Source: Paenibacillus plantarum (GTDB lineage: Bacteria > Bacillota > Bacilli > Paenibacillales > NBRC-103111). From it: a DNA stretch of 64,000 nucleotides. Each line of letters opens with the position of its first letter. Position 1 is the first letter of the stretch. The stretch covers positions 57,195 to 121,194 of the forward strand of contig NZ_WHNY01000027.1 of NCBI RefSeq assembly GCF_013141695.1, in the 5' to 3' direction. The translations under genes were made by a program, and so were the position numbers. Below, piece after piece: positions 58,315-64,000 of the stretch. Below the pieces are notes generated by a model. That model was not told the origin of the DNA. It saw only the letters and a list, made by a program, of their open reading frames with translations, and did no database searches.

Positions 58315-59829
58315 TTAGTCGCGGTGGATCGTGACGACACGCGTCTCATTGTTAAACGAAACGACGCAGCCAAGTTGCTCAGCAATGAAGCGAATCGGAA
58401 CAAACGTTGAGTTGTCGGACAATGTAGCGGCACTCTCCAGCTCAGGAACAGCGGAGCCGTTTACAGTTGCTTTTTTGCTATCCAATGTCAAAAGGAGTGT
58501 TTTCCCCGTGAGGAAATCAGTAATTGTAACTTGGCGTAGATCACCATTCCAGCCAACCTCAGCACCTAACTGCTCGGAAACAAAGCGAACCGGTACCATC
58601 GTCGTGCCATTGGCATTAATGAATGGTTGAGGCGCGTCGTCTTTAGCCCCTGACCCGTCGGTAACCATATTGATATCTTTTTTAGTTACTTGCAGATCGT
58701 TTTTAAGCATTTTATAAAGCGTGGATTGCTTATCTAAAGTAGCAAGCACCCTGAAGATTGCCGTAGCATCTGGTTTAAGTTGAAGTGCACCGGCCGTATC
58801 TACCTTGCTAGCCGTAACCGGTTTATTCAGATTCCAAGATTCACTCACATAGGAAATCTTAATCGCGGAAGCGCCATTGTTTGATTCTGTCATCGGCATG
58901 TTGATCGCAATGTTCTGCTTACGAATTTGTTTGTCACTATCGATGAAAAGATCTGCTTGAAGCGATGCCTTCGCACTAAACATATCTTTCGTTGGATCAA
59001 TGGAATCCGCCAATCCCGCTAAGTAATTATGGATCGGGGAGTACACAAAGCCGAGCGTCAGATCTTTATTCGTTAGCAGGCCCAAAGTAATGCTTTTATC
59101 TCCAGCTGCGATCTGTTCTTGAATCACAGGAGCAAGTGCATCGTACAATTGGCTAAGCACTTTTTTGAGGCCAGCTTCGTCGGCAAGAACGTTAGCTAGC
59201 AGCTTTTGCAGAAGGGAAGCTAATTCTGTGCCGCTAAGCTCTACATGTGCTTTTTGTAACGAAAGCGATTCATTATTAACTTTATCTGTTACCGAAGTAA
59301 TCGCTAGATTAGCAGGATCCGTGGTATTCGCCAAAATAAGTTCAATGAGTCCTGATTTAATCTCAAGTAATTTATTGCCGAATTGCTCTTGGATGGACTT
59401 AGGTAAGAAACTTAAGAAAGAAATATCAGCCCCGCCTAAAAGATCAATAACGATCGGCTGTTTCGCACCTTCAATGCTAAGGTTGATCTTCGTACCCTCC
59501 ATGGCAACGTTGAAAGGGATGGTACCATTACTGTAAATAATCTTCCCTTCAGCAGATAGACGTTGGCTATCCTGCGTTTTTACTGCGAGCTCAATCTTCA
59601 CATCCTTCAGGGCTGCAAGTGCGGCTTTTTCCCCCGCAGATAGCTTAGACGTATCGCCTGGGACAAGCTCAAGCTGCAAAGTACCTTTCGACTCGGAAGA
59701 CTTCACATTCGCGCCATTCTGAACGGCTTTCGCCAGTTCCAAACCTTGTATTGATTGACAACCCGTTAGCGTCAACATCATGATTACCAGCGCTGCCGAA
59801 ATTAACCAAGTCCATTTTTTTGAATGCAT
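58315..59829 (-). CDS. Lipoprotein with C-terminal copper-amine-oxidase N-like domain
   Basis: 504 residues. Lipoprotein signal peptide with lipobox LTGC near residue 23. A long beta-rich body of unknown type (about 30-395) is followed by a stalk domain of the 'copper amine oxidase N-terminal' type (about 405-504: MVPVRFVSEQLGAEVGWNGDLRQVTI and FVPIRFIAEQLGCVVSFNNETRVVTI). That domain is common in Paenibacillus exported proteins and does not imply amine oxidase activity. AAGGAG precedes the ATG. Confidence 0.9.
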   Translation of the reverse strand: MHSKKWTWLISAALVIMMLTLTGCQSIQGLELAKAVQNGANVKSSESKGTLQLELVPGDTSKLSAGEKAALAALKDVKIELAVKTQDSQRLSAEGKIIYSNGTIPFNVAMEGTKINLSIEGAKQPIVIDLLGGADISFLSFLPKSIQEQFGNKLLEIKSGLIELILANTTDPANLAITSVTDKVNNESLSLQKAHVELSGTELASLLQKLLANVLADEAGLKKVLSQLYDALAPVIQEQIAAGDKSITLGLLTNKDLTLGFVYSPIHNYLAGLADSIDPTKDMFSAKASLQADLFIDSDKQIRKQNIAINMPMTESNNGASAIKISYVSESWNLNKPVTASKVDTAGALQLKPDATAIFRVLATLDKQSTLYKMLKNDLQVTKKDINMVTDGSGAKDDAPQPFINANGTTMVPVRFVSEQLGAEVGWNGDLRQVTITDFLTGKTLLLTLDSKKATVNGSAVPELESAATLSDNSTFVPIRFIAEQLGCVVSFNNETRVVTIHRD

Positions 59830-60035
59830 GGGATAATCTACTCCTTTTGTTTTAATAGATTTAACGATAAGTCATCGAATGATTATACGCAAGTAGTATG
59901 AGAAGGATGCGTTTTGTGTGTTTAAAATTAATGAGGGGGAATTGCTGTCCTTCTTATGTGATAAAAAGGGATTTTTCTTTGAAACGAAACCTTTTATTCC
60001 CAATTTCGTCTACATTTATGTGGGAGGTAAAGCTT

Positions 60036-60575
60036 ATGATGACGATGTTTATTGTTTGTTTTTTTGTAGGTCTCGTACTTACGTTGCTCATCACACTTTT
60101 CGGTGTGGACAGCTTTGAGCTGCATGGCGATGCAGGTGGTACACATGGACACGGGCATAGTAGCCCATCTTGGTTCAATATGTCCTCATTGCTCGCGGGT
60201 TTGACGGTGTTCGGAGGTATGGGGTACATCCTTAACAAAGTTGGCATGACAAGCGGTTTACTGATTCTTCTCTTTGCGATTGCTGCCGGGATAGTGATGG
60301 CGTGGCTCTTCTTTCTTTTGTACGCCAAGGTTATTTATAAGCATGATGACAGCATGAAGGAGAGCGATTTTGAGCTCAGTGGTCAGTTGGGGAAGCTTAC
60401 AGTTCCGATTAGGGGCAAAGGAATGGGTGAAATGGTGTATGTGCTCCAAGGAACCACGCGCTCTATCAGTGTTCGTTCTGAGAATGGCGAGTCCCTGGCG
60501 AAAGGGACGAAGGTTGTTATTTTGAACATGAGCAAAGGTGTGGCTACAGTGACGGAATTTAGTGAATTTGAATAG
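60036..60575 (+). CDS. NfeD-like membrane protein (YuaF type)
   Basis: 179 residues from ATG 60036 (GGGAGG 8 bases upstream; the longer frame from 59898 has no site). Three hydrophobic helices (about 3-22, 50-66, 70-92) and a C-terminal OB-fold (GQLGKLTVPIRGKGMGEMVYVLQGTTRSISVRSE). Adjacent to a flotillin, as yuaF-floT in Bacillus. It assists flotillin assemblies in membrane microdomains. Confidence 0.9.
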   Translation: MMTMFIVCFFVGLVLTLLITLFGVDSFELHGDAGGTHGHGHSSPSWFNMSSLLAGLTVFGGMGYILNKVGMTSGLLILLFAIAAGIVMAWLFFLLYAKVIYKHDDSMKESDFELSGQLGKLTVPIRGKGMGEMVYVLQGTTRSISVRSENGESLAKGTKVVILNMSKGVATVTEFSEFE

Positions 60576-60626
60576 CCAGTTCTTGCTTCAAACAATACAG
60601 AGGAATGACAGGGAGGTAGGGCAGGA

Positions 60627-62072
60627 ATGATGTATTCAGTGCTTATCATGGTTGTTGCCATTGTGGTTGTTGTTTTTATCTTACTAGCTTCAATTGTAAA
60701 AGCGTATAAGAAAGTGCCGCCGAATGAGGCAATGATCGTGTTTGGTTTAGGGGGCAAAAGAGTCGTGCAAGGCGGCGGGACGTTCGTCATCCCTGGTTTT
60801 CAGAGTTACAAAACCATCTCGATGATGCTCACAAGTTTTGACGTGAAGCCAGACCAGCCGATGTTTTCACTGCAAGGTATTCGTCTCAAAATTGAAGCTG
60901 TCGCTCAGATCAAAATCCAGAGTGATCCCATCGCGATCGCAACGGCTTCCGAGCAGTTCCTTGATCATTCGATGGCGGAGCGGGAAGCGATGATTTTGCA
61001 CTCTGTCGAAGGGCATTTGCGGGGATTAGTCGGGCAATTGACGGTGGAATCGATCCTCAAGAACCCAGATGAACTCAATAGTAAGATGAGGGAAACGTGT
61101 TCCGAGGATTTGGATAAAATGGGACTCAACCTCATTTCCTTCGTGCTGAAACGGGTAGCGGACGATCAAGGCTACATCGAGAATTTGGGTGTACCTGAGG
61201 TGGAGCGGATTCGCAAAAGCGCGAGCATTGCCAAAGCGGAAGTCGAGCGAGACATCCAAATCCGGCAGGCGGATACGGAGAAGGAGTCGGCCATTCGCAA
61301 GGCGGAAGCCCATCAACTGACGATTGAAGCGGAGAGCGCGGCGTCGGCGAAGGAAGCCCAGTACCGCAAGGAGCTCAGCATGAAGGAAGCGGAGTTCAAG
61401 CAGGAGACGACGAGTCGTCAGGCGGAAGCGGATTTGGCTTATGAATTGAAGCAAAAGCAAATTCAACAGCAACTCGTGACGGAGCAGGTACGGATCCGTC
61501 AGATGGAAGCGGAGGCGAACAAAACCGTTCGCCAGATCGAGGTCGAGCTGAAGCAGAAGGAGCTCGAGGCTTCTGTTATTAAACCAGCCGAAGCAGAGAA
61601 GCTGGCGGCTATCATGCGCGCCGAGGTGAGCAAGCAACGGCAAATCCTTGAGGCTGAGGCGGATGCGGAGTCGACGAGAAAGCGCGGCGAAGCTACGGCG
61701 GAAGCGGAGCTCGCCAAAGGGAAGGCGAACGCGGAGGTCGTGCGCCTAGCAGGGCTTGCGGAAGCGGAGGCGCTGGAGAAAAAAGCCGAGGCCTACAAGC
61801 AGTACACGCAGGCGGCGGTGACGGTGGAAATTCTCCGCATCCTGCCGGAGCTGGCGGAGAAAATTGCGGCGCCGCTGAGCAACGTGGATAAGATCACCGT
61901 GATCTCACAGGACGGTTCGACATCTGGCGTCAACCGGATCACAGGCGATATTGCCAAAATGATCGCGCAGGTGCCAGAGATCACCCAGACGCTCACAGGC
62001 AAAAGCGTGACCGACTTAGCACGCGCGTTCCTTGGAAATGATGCTGACCCGACGTTGAAGCGGGAAGAGTAG
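60627..62072 (+). CDS. floT: Flotillin
   Basis: 481 residues. N-terminal hydrophobic hairpin (about 3-25), PHB/SPFH domain (about 30-190) and a long Ala/Glu-rich coiled coil (about 200-385) with repeated AEAEA-type units, then a C-terminal EILRILPELAEKIAAPLSNVDKITVIS oligomerisation segment. It scaffolds membrane microdomains. It lies 51 bases after the NfeD gene; GGGAGG precedes ATG 60627/60630. A terminator follows. Confidence 0.95.
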   Translation: MMYSVLIMVVAIVVVVFILLASIVKAYKKVPPNEAMIVFGLGGKRVVQGGGTFVIPGFQSYKTISMMLTSFDVKPDQPMFSLQGIRLKIEAVAQIKIQSDPIAIATASEQFLDHSMAEREAMILHSVEGHLRGLVGQLTVESILKNPDELNSKMRETCSEDLDKMGLNLISFVLKRVADDQGYIENLGVPEVERIRKSASIAKAEVERDIQIRQADTEKESAIRKAEAHQLTIEAESAASAKEAQYRKELSMKEAEFKQETTSRQAEADLAYELKQKQIQQQLVTEQVRIRQMEAEANKTVRQIEVELKQKELEASVIKPAEAEKLAAIMRAEVSKQRQILEAEADAESTRKRGEATAEAELAKGKANAEVVRLAGLAEAEALEKKAEAYKQYTQAAVTVEILRILPELAEKIAAPLSNVDKITVISQDGSTSGVNRITGDIAKMIAQVPEITQTLTGKSVTDLARAFLGNDADPTLKREE

Positions 62073-62106
62073 GGAGGGGCTGCGCCGGGCGCGGACCAAA
62101 AATCGA

Positions 62107-62142
62107 AGCTACACTCTTAACTGTAGAGTGTGGCTTTTTTCT
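62107..62142 (+). terminator. Terminator after floT
   Basis: AGCTACACTCT pairs with AGAGTGTGGCT (11 bp, one wobble) and is followed by TTTTTT. Confidence 0.88.
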
Positions 62143-62274
62143 TTTGCCAGAACAGCGAGCAAGTTAGTTGATTCTACTAGAGATATCAAGCGAATTTTAC
62201 CAGATTACGGTACAATAGAGGGGATGCGAGTCAACTTCGCAGTGAAGAAAGTTTTGGATAGAGGCGGGTGTTGT

Positions 62275-63765
62275 ATGCTGATATATAGGAAATTTCTACG
62301 TGATCTTTTACGAAATTATATGATGGGTTCGGGTATTGCTGTGCTTGTTGTAGGCGGGGTCATTATTTCGACGACGCTCACGATATCGGGCGTTGAATTG
62401 TTCCGCCTATTAATTATTATGATTTTATCGTTATGTGTCATGATGTTTGCGGAGTTTGTGATATTTCGGAGGCATATTGGGCCAATTCGCGAAATGATGG
62501 GGCAAGAGAAGCCATCGCTGGAAATTATTCGTGCAGCCTATTTACAGACGCATCGCTTTCCAGCTTTATCGGTGATGCGGATCATGGGGCCGCACTTTTT
62601 GGGGCTATCGATTCCGGCAATGACCATGGCGAGCTTAGGGATTACGTGGGGTTGGTTGACACTGCCTGTTTTTTACATTGGGCTGGCGGGTATCGGTGCC
62701 ATACTGATTGCTAGTATGCATGCGTTGCTTGAGTTTTTCACGACGGCGCAAGCCATTCGGCCCATGCTGATCCATATACGTGAGTTAGGGCAGCAGTTTC
62801 ATGGGGAGGACGTCTCGTTGGATGGGCGCGTCATCGTGTCAATTCAGCGAAAGTTTCAGCTGAGTGCGTTTCTCATCGGCACGATGCCGCTGTTTCTTTT
62901 TAGCTTAGCAACGCAGATTCGGTTGAGCACAAGTGTGGACTCGTCCCAGCTGATCGCTGATTATTGGAAATGGGCGGCAATTATTCTGTTGCTGGGCGTT
63001 GGCTTCTCGTCATTGGGAGCACGCCTGCTGGCTAGTGATATTCAACAGCCCATTGAGGATTTACATCGTGTAATGAAGCAAGTACAGTCCGGTGATCTCA
63101 AAGTTAGGGCCTCTGACTTATACTCGGATGAGTTCTCGCGGTTGATTGCGGGCTTTAACCATATGGTGAAGGGCCTCGATGCCCGTGAAAAAATGAATAA
63201 TCAGCTCCTGCAAAGCTATTACGCTACACTTGCGGCAGCTCTCGATGCGCGAGATGCTTACACGGCAGGGCATTCAACGCGCGTCGCCAAGTACTCTTTG
63301 TTAATTGGACAAGCGGTTAACCTGAGCGAACAGGAGCTGGACTGGTTGTACAAAACAGCGCTGCTGCACGATATCGGCAAAATCGGCGTCCGCGATGCGG
63401 TGCTGTTAAAGGATGGCCGACTAACCGACGAGGAATTCGAGCAAATCAAGCGTCACCCGGATCTGGGTGAATCGATTTTGAAACAGATTGAGCCTGCTGA
63501 GGCGATGGCTCCCTTGCTTCCAGGCGTGCGCTCGCATCACGAGCGCTACGACGGCGCTGGATATCCGGATGGCCTGAAGGGCCAGGATATCCCGGTGTTC
63601 GGCCGCATCATTGCAGTGGCCGATGCGTTCGATGCGATGACGTCCGATCGTCCGTATCGGAAGGGCATGCCTGTCGAGAAGGCGATGGCCATTCTCGCGG
63701 ACGGGAAGGGGAACCAGTGGGATCCCCGTTTTGTTCAGGGCTTTATGGATGCGTACAAGGACTAG
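62275..63765 (+). CDS. Membrane-bound HD-GYP protein (probable c-di-GMP phosphodiesterase)
   Basis: 496 residues from ATG 62275 (GAGGCGGG upstream). About six membrane helices in 1-270, HAMP (about 245-300, DIQQPIEDLHRVMKQVQSGDLKVR), then HD-GYP with H365-D366 (LLHDIGKIG), the SHHERYDGAGYPDGLKG signature (G429-Y430-P431) and the DAFDAMTSDRPYRKGM tail. These enzymes hydrolyse cyclic di-GMP. It is preceded by the floT terminator, so separate. Confidence 0.93.
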   Translation: MLIYRKFLRDLLRNYMMGSGIAVLVVGGVIISTTLTISGVELFRLLIIMILSLCVMMFAEFVIFRRHIGPIREMMGQEKPSLEIIRAAYLQTHRFPALSVMRIMGPHFLGLSIPAMTMASLGITWGWLTLPVFYIGLAGIGAILIASMHALLEFFTTAQAIRPMLIHIRELGQQFHGEDVSLDGRVIVSIQRKFQLSAFLIGTMPLFLFSLATQIRLSTSVDSSQLIADYWKWAAIILLLGVGFSSLGARLLASDIQQPIEDLHRVMKQVQSGDLKVRASDLYSDEFSRLIAGFNHMVKGLDAREKMNNQLLQSYYATLAAALDARDAYTAGHSTRVAKYSLLIGQAVNLSEQELDWLYKTALLHDIGKIGVRDAVLLKDGRLTDEEFEQIKRHPDLGESILKQIEPAEAMAPLLPGVRSHHERYDGAGYPDGLKGQDIPVFGRIIAVADAFDAMTSDRPYRKGMPVEKAMAILADGKGNQWDPRFVQGFMDAYKD

Positions 63766-63828
63766 TTGCTGAGAGTGGTCGTCAGGAGGCTGCAGGGGAT
63801 TAGGTAGCTGAGTGGCTTGTAGAGACAA

Positions 63829-64000
63829 CTAAATGGAAAACATACAGCTAATTCAGCGATATTTCATGGAATCAGACGAATAGATGGAAAAAGTACAGTT
63901 AAAATGGCTGGGATTGGTGAGTTTACCGATTTGGGCGTGAATTACCTACAGGAAATCCAGTTATTCTCACGCATGAGTGAAAATCAGCAGAATTAGCTAC
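63829..64000. repeat. Family A module cluster 5 (cut by the window end)
   Basis: Forward modules near 63829 (AAATGGAAAACATACAGCTA) and 63883 (TAGATGGAAAAAGTACAGTT), a reverse module near 63940 (AATTACCTACAGGAAATCCA) and the start of a fourth at the end. Confidence 0.75.

Noticed and set aside
58315..59829. Copper amine oxidase enzyme
   Set aside because: Only the small N-terminal-type stalk domain is present, and no catalytic domain or Tyr-quinone motif is visible.
61026..61643. 205-codon minus-strand frame opposite flotillin
   Set aside because: Leu/Arg-rich antisense of the repetitive coiled coil.

Overview
The window looks like chromosomal DNA of a Paenibacillus-type, endospore-forming member of the Bacillota (inference). 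It carries a tricistronic GerA-type germinant-receptor operon, a LysM/GH18 spore-cortex hydrolase, an S-layer-homology protein, a sigma-B operon, YtxG/YtxH/YflT/YkvA/YdjO-type proteins, strong GGAGG ribosome binding sites, many TTG/GTG starts and intrinsic terminators. I see no rRNA, tRNA, CRISPR array, insertion sequence or prophage. Several genes contain GC-rich stretches beside ordinary mid-GC sequence.

Layout. 0-10 kb: cell-surface and secreted proteins (ten-repeat BIG2 protein, SleL/YaaH-like hydrolase, secreted protein plus SLH protein) around a TetR regulator with an unusual SDR-alpha/beta-hydrolase fusion. 10-14 kb: a minisatellite, then divergent xylA/xylR with an operator. 14-19 kb: a cysteine-free Crp/Fnr regulator, flavohemoglobin, and a divergent membrane protein fused to a degenerate dihydroorotate-dehydrogenase-like barrel; a perfect TGTGA-N6-TCACA site lies between the last two. 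19-25 kb: azoreductase, agmatine-to-putrescine operon with a LysE exporter, chemoreceptor, ankyrin protein. 25-37 kb: small metabolic and regulatory genes, including two LysR regulators whose promoters carry ATAG-N7-CTAT boxes, a serine hydroxymethyltransferase, MOSC protein, MFS transporter and branched-chain aminotransferase. 37-42 kb: germinant receptor operon. 43 kb: fumarase.

44.7-55.5 kb is a coherent general-stress island. A hybrid sensor kinase (RsbK-like), CheR-type methyltransferase (RsbM-like) and response-regulator phosphatase (RsbY-like) surround two RsbV/RsbW pairs and sigma-B. Four transcription units here (YtxH, Dps, DUF948-rsbV-rsbW-sigB, DUF1328-YflT) each have the same promoter, GTTTCA-N14-GGGTA(A/C), which I read as sigma-B promoters. 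Module and regulon therefore sit together.

55.5-64 kb: cold-shock genes, a divergent purine-riboswitch-like RNA with a long terminator in front of an 8-oxoguanine-deaminase-type amidohydrolase (predicted ON switch), a copper-amine-oxidase-domain lipoprotein, an NfeD-flotillin pair, and an HD-GYP phosphodiesterase cut off from the next gene by the window end.

Intergenic DNA holds two unrelated families of short modules, mostly arranged forward-forward-reverse-reverse at about 50-60 bp spacing, at six places. The strongest leads are the riboswitch variant, the sigma-B island with its duplicated partner-switching pair, the Crp/Fnr-controlled hmp/fusion-gene pair, and the nested modular repeats.
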